The notes under the pieces were generated by a model. That model was not told the origin of the DNA and did not search any database. It worked only from the letters and a program-made list of their open reading frames with translations. Of a DNA stretch of 5,107 nt, positions 1 through 5,107 are shown one piece after another. Positions within the stretch are counted from its first letter, which is position 1. The number at the start of each line of letters is the position of its first letter. The stretch is taken from positions 1 through 5,107 of the forward strand of contig JAIRZP010000076.1 in the NCBI GenBank assembly GCA_031267175.1, read 5' to 3'. Source of the stretch: Coriobacteriales bacterium (GTDB lineage: Bacteria; Actinomycetota; Coriobacteriia; Coriobacteriales; UBA8131). A program made the position numbers and the translations under genes.

Positions 1-217
1 CTATAACGCACTCTACGACGAGCTTGAGGAACTCGAGGCACAAGGTGAGGCCATCGTGTACCACCCGGATGAAATGCCCATAGACAACACCTGCCACGAT
101 GTCGCGGTGTTGCAGCGCCTCTACGAGCAAGGCTACCTCCAGGCCCACCGGGAGTTACCCCAGTGGAAGGAGTTTCTGGGCTTGCAAGGGCAAGCTTTGG
201 AGAGCTCTTCAAGTTGA
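1..217 (+). CDS. Patatin-like phospholipase family protein, C-terminal fragment
   Basis: Only the last 71 codons are in the window, read from base 2 and ending at TGA 215-217; the 5' part lies off the left edge. The fragment begins YNALYDELEELEAQGEAIVY, continues through HPDEMPIDNT and then LQRLYEQGYLQAHRELPQW, and ends in a serine-rich tail. The pattern of YN, a leucine/glutamate helix, a strand leading to xPxxMP, then LxxLYxxGYxxA, matches the C-terminal extension (DUF6363-type) that follows the catalytic domain in YjjU-like bacterial patatin proteins. Those are serine lipid acyl hydrolases with a Ser-Asp dyad. The nucleophile GxSxG and the Asp-Gly/Ala motif would be upstream and cannot be checked here, so activity is inferred from family only. 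It is convergent with the minus-strand genes and shares no operon with them. Family assignment rests on recall of the C-terminal pattern. Confidence 0.72.
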   Translation, partial: YNALYDELEELEAQGEAIVYHPDEMPIDNTCHDVAVLQRLYEQGYLQAHRELPQWKEFLGLQGQALESSSS

Positions 218-251
218 GTAGGACAGCAGCCCGTCTCTCTTGTAGCTACAT

Positions 252-292
252 GATAAGATGCTAGACTACGTAGCCTGCGTTCTCATCATATC
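252..292. repeat. Imperfect inverted repeat with nested palindrome
   Basis: GATAAGATG (252-260) pairs with CATCATATC (284-292) with one A-A mismatch, giving 8 of 9 pairs around a 23-base loop. The loop contains the perfect palindrome CTACGTAG (266-273). A second perfect palindrome, TGTAGCTACA, lies just outside at 241-250. No T-run follows on either strand, so a factor-independent terminator is not supported. It could be a processing or stabilising hairpin at the 3' end of the patatin mRNA, a protein site or an old mobile-element scar. The symmetry is seen directly; the function is unknown. Confidence 0.4.
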
Positions 293-302
293 GTATGGTT
301 CC

Positions 303-320
303 CAGAGCGGCACCGCTCTG
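303..320. terminator. GC-rich hairpin, possible transcription end
   Basis: CAGAGCGGCACCGCTCTG is a perfect inverted repeat. It forms a 7-bp stem with a GCAC tetraloop, and the same on the other strand. It sits between two convergent genes, 85 bases after the patatin stop and 63 bases past the antitoxin stop, where a bidirectional terminator is expected. Against a classical terminator, on the plus strand the nearest T-run is only TTTT at 334-337, 13 bases beyond the stem, and on the minus strand no T-run follows. The hairpin is certain as sequence; the terminator role is a weak inference from position. Confidence 0.35.
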
Positions 321-382
321 AGCGAATAAGTCCTTTTGCTTTCGACATCTCCGCTATCGTAAAAGTGTGCGATTCCTTATAT

Positions 383-631
383 TCAGCCGTACCGTCGAAC
401 ATACGTATCGAGCAGGTTGTTGATCATCGTCTGGTACTTCACGCCTTCCTTTTCCGCAGCCGTTCTAAAGAAGTCAACGCTGTGCTTATTCAGCAAGATC
501 GTGATTTTTTCCTTCTCGACTCTTTCAACTAATTGCTCGGGCGGTGGCAGAAAATCAAGTACGCGTACTTTGCCAGCAAGAGCGTATTCGACATCAGCCG
601 GAGCATCCGTGTATTCAATCGCGTCTTTCAT
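383..631 (-). CDS. Ribbon-helix-helix (CopG/BrnA-type) antitoxin-like protein, no toxin adjacent
   Basis: This is an 82-residue protein if started at ATG 631. The C-terminal half has the ribbon-helix-helix layout: a strand around residues 41-47 (EKITILL), helix A about 50-62 (SVDFFRTAAEKEG) and helix B about 66-81, containing the signature KYQTMINNLL. Proteins of this type (CopG antitoxin / BrnA families) dimerise through the strand, bind their own operator and neutralise a partner toxin with the N-terminal segment. Residues 1-40 here are acidic and less structured, as in such antitoxins. The longer frame begins with TTG at 667; ATG 631 is preferred because AAAGGGAA precedes it by about 10 bases. 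BrnT-type toxins normally lie directly upstream of the antitoxin, but here that space is 91 bp of non-coding DNA and then thrS. Downstream there is no gene. G+C across 381-640 is about 47% by hand count, below sampled thrS (above 60%), which suggests separate origin. It could also be a solitary regulator. Confidence 0.72.
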   Translation of the reverse strand: MKDAIEYTDAPADVEYALAGKVRVLDFLPPPEQLVERVEKEKITILLNKHSVDFFRTAAEKEGVKYQTMINNLLDTYVRRYG

Positions 632-640
632 AAAGATACT

Positions 641-648
641 TTCCCTTT
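641..648 (-). promoter_or_regulatory. Ribosome binding site deciding the antitoxin start
   Basis: On the minus strand this reads AAAGGGAA, about 10 bases before ATG 631. The site lies inside the longer frame that would begin with TTG at 667, so it favours the shorter 82-residue product. Spacing is slightly long, so support is moderate. Confidence 0.5.
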
Positions 649-674
649 CGCCAATAACCTGCGCCAAAAATACA

Positions 675-702
675 GATATACATACTTTTTACCACAGCGC
701 AA
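675..702 (-). promoter_or_regulatory. Possible promoter of the antitoxin-like gene
   Basis: In the 91-bp gap between the thrS stop and the antitoxin ATG, the minus strand reads TTGCGC (702-697), a 16-base spacer, then TATATC (680-675). The match is 3 of 6 and 4 of 6 to sigma-70 consensus. The element sits in an AT-rich patch flanked by A5/T5 (666-670 and 686-690), the least GC-rich stretch near thrS. Antitoxin genes of this class are usually autorepressed at such sites, so it may also carry an operator. No strong dyad is visible and the call is tentative. Confidence 0.25.
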
Positions 703-722
703 GAGGGCAAGCTGAGTTCTTG

Positions 723-2654
723 TTACAGCTTCTCCTGATTGGCATCCAGTATTATCTGGCGGAACTCATCGAGCTGCATTGTGCCTCTGTCTCCGGTGCG
801 GCGTTCGCGTACGCTGATGGTGCCCTCTTCGGCCTCTTTGTCGCCGACGATGAGCATGTAGGGCACCTGCTGCTCCTGGGCCTGGGCTATCTTGACCTTC
901 ATGGGCTCCTTTTGCGCCGAAACCTCGACCCGTAGCCCCGCGGCAGCAAGAAAGTCCGCTACCTCCTGTGCATAGTCCAGGTGCCGGTCGGCAATGGGAA
1001 TAACGACCGCCTGCACGGGTGAGAGCCACACCGGCAGCGCACCCGCGTAATGCTCGATAAGGATGCCGAGGAAACGCTCGATGCTGCCGAAGATGGCGCG
1101 ATGGAGCATCCAGGGCTGCTCGGCCGTGTTCTCGGCCGTGCGATACGTGAGGTCAAAGCGTTCGGGAAAGTTGAAATCCACCTGAATCGTGGAGCACTGC
1201 CAGGTGCGACCGATGGCATCCCTCACTTTAATGTCTATCTTGGGGCCGTAGAACGCGCCGTCGCCGGGGTTCATCTCATAGCTCAAGCCATGTATCTTGC
1301 AGGCCTCCTCCAGCTGTTCGGTGGCAAACTCCCACTTGGCATCCTCCCCTATCGACTTTTCCGGGCGGGTGGAAATCTCGGCCGTGTAGGTGAACTCAAA
1401 GGTCGTCATGATGTAATCCACGAGTTTGAGGATGTCCACTATCTCGCTGAGCAGCTGGTCGGTGCGGCAGAAGATATGGGCATCGTCCTGGGTAAAGCCG
1501 CGCGCACGCAACAGCCCGTGCAGCACGCCACTCATCTCGTGGCGGTACACCGTGCCGAACTCAAAATACCTGAGCGGCAGGTCGCGGTATGAGCGCAGCT
1601 GGTTGGCATAGAGCATGACGTGCCCGGGGCAGTTCATGGGCTTGAGCCCGTACTCGCTCGTCTTGGAATTGTCCTTGGCCTCGCTCTCGTCAATCTCAAA
1701 GAAGTACATATTGTCGCGGTAGAAGTAGTAATGCCCGCTCGTCTTCCACACCTCCGCGTCATAGATATGCGGGGTGATGACCTCCTCATAGCCACGGGCG
1801 TAGAGGTCGCGACGCAGCCACTCCTGCAGAGTACGGATAACGCGCGCTCCCTTGGGGAGGTAGAGCGGCAGTCCGGCACCGGCCCGCTCGTCCATCATAT
1901 AGATGCCGAGCTTACGCCCGAGTTTGCGATGATCGCGCTTCTCGGCCTCGGCAATGCGGGTGAGATACGCCTCCAGGTCGGCCTGCTTGAACCAGACCGT
2001 GCCGTAGACGCGTTGGAGCATCTCGCGCTCGGAGCTGCCCCGCCAATAGGCACCGGCGAGCTTGGTGAGCTTGAACGCCTTGGCAAAACCCGTATGGGGA
2101 ATATGCGGCCCGCGGCAGAGATCGACAAAATCGCCCTGGCGGTAGACGGAGATAACCTCACCCTCGGGCAGCTCGTCAATCAACTCCAGTTTGAGCGGCT
2201 GGCTGGCAAACAGCTCACGCGCGCGGCTCCGGCTGACCTCTTCACGCGTAAAGCCGAGCTTCTCTGAGACGATGCGCTCCATGGCCTTCTCAATGGCCGC
2301 AAAATCGTCGGTAGAAAGCGACTCCGGCAGCGCTATGTCATAGTAGAAACCGTCCTCTATGGCAGGTCCGATGCCAAACTGCGCAGCGGGATAAAGCTCG
2401 AGAATCGCCTCGGCCATGATATGCGCCGTGGAGTGACGGAGGATGTCCAAAGCCTCGGGAGAGCTCGTCGTGATGATGGCCACCTCGTCGCCGTCTGCAA
2501 GGAGCGTGCTGAGGTCAACGAGCTCGCCGTTGCGCCTGCCGGCTATGGCCGCCTTTGCCAGACCCGAGCCTATGGCTGCCGCGAGATCTGCCACGCTGGA
2601 GCCTGTGGGCACGGGCTTACTCGAACCATCGGGAAGGGTAACCTGCAACGTCAT
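723..2654 (-). CDS. thrS: Threonyl-tRNA synthetase
   Basis: This cytoplasmic class II synthetase charges tRNA-Thr with threonine using ATP. The protein is 643 residues, as for full-length bacterial ThrRS (E. coli 642). Visible domains are an N-terminal TGS domain (about 1-62), the editing domain with HSTAH (His74, His78) and DLCRGPH (Cys180, His184), which hydrolyses Ser-tRNA-Thr, the catalytic core (about 250-540), and the anticodon-binding domain (about 545-643). Catalytic zinc ligands are present: Cys342 in MNCPGH, His393 in QDDAHIF and His518 in PWMLHRA. Class II motif 2 is seen as TVYRHE (368-373) and motif 3 near the HRAIFGSIERFLG region (518-530). All key residues are intact. The frame stays open to an ATG at 2714, but the extra 20 residues match no TGS sequence and would overlap the upstream gene by 56 bases, so ATG 2654 is chosen. 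It lies 4 bases after the zinc-ribbon stop, implying coupled translation. No room for a T-box leader exists directly upstream. No clear terminator follows the stop at 723. Confidence 0.97.
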   Translation of the reverse strand: MTLQVTLPDGSSKPVPTGSSVADLAAAIGSGLAKAAIAGRRNGELVDLSTLLADGDEVAIITTSSPEALDILRHSTAHIMAEAILELYPAAQFGIGPAIEDGFYYDIALPESLSTDDFAAIEKAMERIVSEKLGFTREEVSRSRARELFASQPLKLELIDELPEGEVISVYRQGDFVDLCRGPHIPHTGFAKAFKLTKLAGAYWRGSSEREMLQRVYGTVWFKQADLEAYLTRIAEAEKRDHRKLGRKLGIYMMDERAGAGLPLYLPKGARVIRTLQEWLRRDLYARGYEEVITPHIYDAEVWKTSGHYYFYRDNMYFFEIDESEAKDNSKTSEYGLKPMNCPGHVMLYANQLRSYRDLPLRYFEFGTVYRHEMSGVLHGLLRARGFTQDDAHIFCRTDQLLSEIVDILKLVDYIMTTFEFTYTAEISTRPEKSIGEDAKWEFATEQLEEACKIHGLSYEMNPGDGAFYGPKIDIKVRDAIGRTWQCSTIQVDFNFPERFDLTYRTAENTAEQPWMLHRAIFGSIERFLGILIEHYAGALPVWLSPVQAVVIPIADRHLDYAQEVADFLAAAGLRVEVSAQKEPMKVKIAQAQEQQVPYMLIVGDKEAEEGTISVRERRTGDRGTMQLDEFRQIILDANQEKL

Positions 2655-2657
2655 GAG

Positions 2658-2664
2658 CTCACCC
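2658..2664 (-). promoter_or_regulatory. Weak ribosome binding site of thrS, overlapping the upstream stop
   Basis: The minus strand reads GGGTGAG just before ATG 2654. It includes the TGA stop of the zinc-ribbon gene (2661-2659). Complementarity to the 16S tail is weak and spacing short, so thrS initiation probably depends on ribosomes finishing the upstream gene. The site supports ATG 2654 over the ATG at 2714 mainly by junction geometry. Confidence 0.45.
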
Positions 2665-3087
2665 AACCGGTGTGCAGCAGTACGGACAGACCTGCCACTC
2701 GGGATTGAGGGCATGGCCGCAACGCTTGCATTCGTTTTTCAGCTGGGTGCCACAGCGTGGGCACATGAGGTATTCCCGCTCCACCGGATATCCGCACTTA
2801 CCGCACTCTCCGTAGCGCATGAGCTGGCGCTGTTTGAGCGCAAAGTCGAGGTTCTGCTCGTCCTTGTCCGACAGCAGCATGGGTGGGCGCATCATCGCAT
2901 AGAGGAATGCACCCACAAAAGGAACAAGGCTGATGGCACCCCAGATAACCGGATTGGCACCACGGAGGTAGGCGTCGCGGATGACCCAGATTATGGAGAT
3001 GACATAGAAGATACCGATAATGATCCCGATGGCCGTAATGGCAAACTTAACTTCGGGTGTGATAAGTGAGTCAAGTAGCTCTTGCAT
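2659..3087 (-). CDS. Two-helix membrane protein with two zinc ribbons, function unknown
   Basis: The product is 142 residues. Two hydrophobic segments lie at about residues 14-36 and 46-66, joined by a short loop RDAYLRGAN. The loop and second helix (W..A..LVPFVGAFLYAMMR) resemble the hairpin of PLDc_N-like membrane anchors. After RPP and an acidic/glutamine-rich linker (about 70-92) come two four-cysteine zinc ribbons with identical spacing: Cys95, 98, 109, 112 and Cys120, 123, 134, 137, each CxxC-x10-CxxC, with an extra Cys138. The zinc sites probably face the cytoplasm (inference). No enzyme motif is seen. Such ribbons usually mediate protein or nucleic-acid contact. The start ATG 3087 overlaps the folC stop by one base (TGATG) and has AAGGAAG six bases upstream of it. 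The stop is 4 bases before thrS. This placement inside a synthetase/folate operon suggests co-expression with translation genes but does not prove a shared role. I recall similar proteins in Coriobacteriia, but this is unchecked. Confidence 0.9.
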   Translation of the reverse strand: MQELLDSLITPEVKFAITAIGIIIGIFYVISIIWVIRDAYLRGANPVIWGAISLVPFVGAFLYAMMRPPMLLSDKDEQNLDFALKQRQLMRYGECGKCGYPVEREYLMCPRCGTQLKNECKRCGHALNPEWQVCPYCCTPVG

Positions 3088-4340
3088 CAGTCTTCCTTTT
3101 GGTTGCCGTGTTGATTATGCTGGGACAATTCTATCAGAAAACCTTTGACTGCTCCTGCCAAGGTGATGGATCCGGTTGCCACTATCGGGCCCTGTCCGCG
3201 CTTGAGCAATTCGATGAGGGCTAACTCGGGGTTCTCAAAGACCAGAATACTCTCGCCGGTTATTTCCTGTACGAGAGCAGCCAACTCCCGCGCCGGCATC
3301 GCCCGTGGACTGGTGGTCTGTGTTACCGCTATCCGGGTAAAGTCAGGAGCAAGGGCCCGGATGATACCGGCGGCATCCTTGTCGGCAAGAATGGCGAGCA
3401 GAAGTGTGGCACCCTCCGGCAGCGGGTCAAGCGCCTGGGCCAGCACACGCGCAGAGGCCGGATTATGCGCCGCGTCGATGAGTATCATCGGGTCAGTGTA
3501 AACGGTTTCAAGCCGTCCCGGAATTTCCGTGGCATCCATGGCTGCCAGCGCCCGGGCCTCATCAAAGTCTGCTCCGTCTCCGAGCAGTTCCCGTGCGGAG
3601 GCAAGCGCGGTGAGCTTGTTCTGTGCCTGGTAGGAACGGAGTTCCTGCTCCTGAGCAGCCGGTACGGCAATAAAGTGTGCCCGCTCCTGGGCGGCCCGCG
3701 CCTTGAAAATCTGCAGCGCAGCTTCGTGGGTGGGAGCGGCAACAACAACAGTCCCCTCTTTGATTATCGCGGCCTTCTCATCGGCTATCTGTTCAAGGGT
3801 CGTGCCGAGTATCGCCGTATGATCGAGATCCACCCCGGTCAGCACCGCGACTTTGGGATGTACCACGGAGGTAGCGTCCCACCGGCCACCAAGGCCCACC
3901 TCCAACACCGCACAGGCCACTTCGCGCTCCGCAAAGAGCACAAAGGCAGCAGCTGTGATGAGCTCGAACTCGGTGAGCTCAAGGGCATTCTCCGTGGCCG
4001 TCTCGTGCACCAGAAGTACCGCGTGAGAGAAAGCCTCGTCGTCCACCGGAGTGCCTTCTATCTCGACGCGTTCGGTAACATTCAGGAGTTCAGGGGAGGT
4101 ATACAGCCCGGTGGAATGCCCAAAAGCCCTGAGAATTGCCGCCAGATAGCGGCTCGTGGAACTTTTGCCATTGGTTCCGGCTACCTGCACGGAGACAAAC
4201 TGCCGCTCGGGATGGCCGAGCAGAGCGCAGAGGCGCTGCATCTTCTCCAGAGAGGGATTAATGCCAAAGGTCAGGGCATCCCTGATAATGTCTTGAGCCG
4301 TAGTAAGCTCTGTCTGTCGAAAAGGGTCATGACTCGTCAT
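3087..4340 (-). CDS. folC: Folylpolyglutamate synthase / dihydrofolate synthase
   Basis: This cytoplasmic Mur-ligase-family enzyme adds glutamate to folates, and in most bacteria to dihydropteroate to make dihydrofolate, using ATP. The protein is 417 residues, normal for the family. Motifs in order: P-loop AGTNGKSST (54-62), the substrate loop LYTSPELLNVTERVEI (79-94), the glutamate-containing EVGLGGRWDAT (147-157), DHTAILG (173-179), EQIADEKAAIIK (183-194) with the usually carbamylated Lys189, PGRLE (274-278), DAAHNP (289-294) opening the C-terminal glutamate-binding domain, and SPRAMPARELA (344-354). The P-loop has Ser where GTNGKGS is typical, and TSPEL replaces the common TSPHL. Whether both activities are kept cannot be told from sequence alone. 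ATG 4340 is chosen over TTG 4346 because GGGGAGG lies six bases before the ATG and would abut the TTG. It starts 32 bases after the valS stop and overlaps the next gene by one base. It ends in a hydrophilic tail rich in Gln, Asn and His. Confidence 0.95.
   Translation of the reverse strand: MTSHDPFRQTELTTAQDIIRDALTFGINPSLEKMQRLCALLGHPERQFVSVQVAGTNGKSSTSRYLAAILRAFGHSTGLYTSPELLNVTERVEIEGTPVDDEAFSHAVLLVHETATENALELTEFELITAAAFVLFAEREVACAVLEVGLGGRWDATSVVHPKVAVLTGVDLDHTAILGTTLEQIADEKAAIIKEGTVVVAAPTHEAALQIFKARAAQERAHFIAVPAAQEQELRSYQAQNKLTALASARELLGDGADFDEARALAAMDATEIPGRLETVYTDPMILIDAAHNPASARVLAQALDPLPEGATLLLAILADKDAAGIIRALAPDFTRIAVTQTTSPRAMPARELAALVQEITGESILVFENPELALIELLKRGQGPIVATGSITLAGAVKGFLIELSQHNQHGNQKED
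3092..3098 (-). promoter_or_regulatory. Ribosome binding site of the zinc-ribbon gene
   Basis: The minus strand reads AAGGAAG, with AGGA six bases before ATG 3087 and within the last codons of folC. It is a good Shine-Dalgarno sequence and supports real translation of the small gene starting at the TGATG overlap. Confidence 0.65.
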
Positions 4341-4346
4341 TACCAA

Positions 4347-4353
4347 CCTCCCC
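4347..4353 (-). promoter_or_regulatory. Strong ribosome binding site deciding the folC start
   Basis: The minus strand reads GGGGAGG, six bases before ATG 4340. An upstream in-frame TTG at 4346-4344 would directly touch the site, which is too close for initiation, so the ATG is the likely start. It is the strongest Shine-Dalgarno sequence in the window. Confidence 0.75.
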
Positions 4354-4372
4354 GCTCATTATACCCCCTGCG

Positions 4373-5107
4373 CTACTGAGGCAGGGAATCCACTTGCGCC
4401 GCTATACGCGTGAGGGCATCGGCCAGTTCGGCTGCGTCCGTGCGGGTCTTTTCCACAATATCCGGGGCTGCCTTGCTCAAAAATCCCTCATTCGCGAGCT
4501 TCTTTTCCAACCTGTCCCGATCGGCCTGGAGTTTTGCCTGCTCCTTTGCCAGGCGCTCCCGCTCCACGGCAAAGTCCACAAGGCCCTCCAGCTCCACAAA
4601 GATCTCCAGCTCGTCCACCACTGTCACCGACGCGTTGGCAGGCTTGACGGCGTCCTCGGTAGCCGTAAAGGAGGCGAGATTCCCGAGCTGCGTCAGCATG
4701 GCCGCCAGGGCGGTGAGGCTCTTGGCATGCTCTACCGCGCCTTCCCCCGCCGTATGCACGACAACCGCGAGAGCCTGTTTGGGCGAGATGCCATAGCGTG
4801 CGCGGACACTCCGCACTGTGGTAACGACGTCAAGAAGCAGGCCGATACGGCGCTCGGCTTCCGGACAGAGATAGACAGCCAGGGCGCTGTCGTCGGGCCA
4901 TTCCGCCACCATGAGCGAGGGCCGCGTGCTGCCGTGGGGGATGCTCTGCCAGATCTTCTCGGTAATGAAGGGCATGTAGGGGTGGAGCAGCCTGAGTGCC
5001 TGATCAAGCACAAAGACGAGGTTCTGAGCCGTAGAGGGCCTGAGTGCCTCGTCGGACAGCTGGCCCTTGCTTATCTCGATATACCAGTCGCAGAACTCGT
5101 TCCAGAA
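4373..5107 (-). CDS. valS: Valyl-tRNA synthetase, C-terminal part
   Basis: The last 244 residues are present. The frame is open to the right edge, so the catalytic domain (HIGH, KMSKS) and editing domain lie outside the window. The fragment begins FWNEFCDWYIEISK, a ValRS signature in the anticodon-binding helical domain, followed by LRLLHPYMPFITEKIWQ (38-54), also typical of ValRS. Residues about 178-244 form the C-terminal coiled-coil arm: a heptad-like Glu/Lys/Ala/Leu segment, then KLANEGFLSKAAPDIVEK (203-220), which in ValRS clamps tRNA-Val. The stop is TAG 4375-4373. This cytoplasmic class I enzyme charges tRNA-Val. It is the most upstream visible gene of the minus-strand unit, so the operon promoter and any T-box or other leader would be beyond the right edge. 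No frameshift or missing residue is visible. Confidence 0.96.
   Translation of the reverse strand, partial: FWNEFCDWYIEISKGQLSDEALRPSTAQNLVFVLDQALRLLHPYMPFITEKIWQSIPHGSTRPSLMVAEWPDDSALAVYLCPEAERRIGLLLDVVTTVRSVRARYGISPKQALAVVVHTAGEGAVEHAKSLTALAAMLTQLGNLASFTATEDAVKPANASVTVVDELEIFVELEGLVDFAVERERLAKEQAKLQADRDRLEKKLANEGFLSKAAPDIVEKTRTDAAELADALTRIAAQVDSLPQ

Larger units (their letters stand above)
218..382. other. Convergent intergenic region, no gene seen
   Basis: This stretch lies between the stop of the plus-strand patatin gene and the stop of the minus-strand antitoxin-like gene. All frames are broken by stops, or lack a start with a ribosome binding site. One minus-strand frame is open from about 376 to 269 after two stops, but it has no suitable start codon near its beginning. 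The region holds a perfect 10-bp palindrome TGTAGCTACA (241-250), a perfect 8-bp palindrome CTACGTAG (266-273), an imperfect hairpin (252-292) and a strong GC hairpin (303-320). Two converging units should terminate here, yet no hairpin followed directly by a T-run is visible on either strand. Confidence 0.7.

Noticed and set aside
266..376. In-frame open stretch after the antitoxin stop on the minus strand (about 36 codons), considered as a toxin remnant or readthrough extension
   Set aside because: Two stops (TGA, TAA) separate it from the antitoxin, the only in-frame ATGs are near its end, and no toxin motif is seen.
533..715. 60-codon plus-strand frame opposite the antitoxin, considered as a missing toxin
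   Set aside because: It is antisense to the ribbon-helix-helix coding region and lacks BrnT, RelE or PIN-like motifs. The basic residues follow from the opposite strand's codons.
690..722. Factor-independent terminator after thrS
   Set aside because: Only a weak CAGC/GCTG stem with a bulge can be drawn, and it is followed by TGGTAAAAAG rather than a T-run.
1050..1592. 180-codon plus-strand open frame opposite thrS
   Set aside because: Antisense shadow of the thrS coding sequence with no domain of its own.
1620..2267. 215-codon plus-strand open frame opposite thrS
   Set aside because: It lies inside thrS on the other strand, where the ThrRS catalytic and editing motifs are intact. The product resembles no family I know.
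2655..2714. N-terminal extension of ThrRS by 20 residues from ATG 2714
   Set aside because: It would overlap the zinc-ribbon gene by 56 bases, adds sequence unrelated to the TGS domain, and ATG 2654 gives the normal family length.
3465..4379. 304-codon plus-strand open frame opposite folC
   Set aside because: It is fully antisense to an unmistakable folC with intact motifs. Its product has no recognisable domain, and such frames arise by chance in GC-rich genes.
1..5107. CRISPR arrays, insertion sequences, tRNA or rRNA genes
   Set aside because: No regularly spaced direct repeats, transposase-like frames, terminal inverted repeats flanking a gene, or tRNA-like sequence were seen on either strand.

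Overview
The window looks like a moderately high-G+C bacterial chromosome, most likely an actinobacterium and plausibly class Coriobacteriia. The lineage call is inference. It rests on the FolC motif variants GTNGKSS, DAAHNP and SPRAMP (actinobacterial style rather than the GTNGKGS and DGAHNP common elsewhere), on the double-zinc-ribbon membrane protein between folC and thrS, and on the C-terminal type of the patatin protein. No 16S or other strict marker is present.

Layout. On the + strand only the last 71 codons of a patatin-like phospholipase are present (1-217). A 165-bp intergenic stretch follows, rich in palindromes (218-382). Everything to the right is on the - strand and reads right to left: the C-terminal 244 residues of valyl-tRNA synthetase (valS, running off the right edge), folC (folylpolyglutamate/dihydrofolate synthase), a small two-helix membrane protein with two zinc ribbons, thrS (threonyl-tRNA synthetase, complete), and after a 91-bp gap a ribbon-helix-helix antitoxin-like gene with no visible toxin partner.

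valS, folC, the zinc-ribbon gene and thrS look like one transcription unit. There are 32 nt between valS and folC, a one-base TGATG stop/start overlap between folC and the zinc-ribbon gene, and 4 nt between the zinc-ribbon stop and the thrS start. None of these junctions has room for a separate leader or T-box. The cluster joins two synthetases for beta-branched/hydroxylated amino acids with folate polyglutamylation, a housekeeping translation/one-carbon grouping. The zinc-ribbon membrane protein is its only uncharacterised member. The antitoxin-like gene differs: its G+C is visibly lower and it probably has its own promoter.

Three starts are better placed downstream of the longest ORF: thrS at 2654, folC at 4340 (ATG with a strong GGGGAGG six bases upstream, rather than an upstream TTG) and the antitoxin at 631. 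I found no CRISPR array, IS element, tRNA or rRNA. Nothing here amounts to a clear new system. The points most worth a second look are the orphan antitoxin, the palindromic convergent intergenic region and the zinc-ribbon protein.
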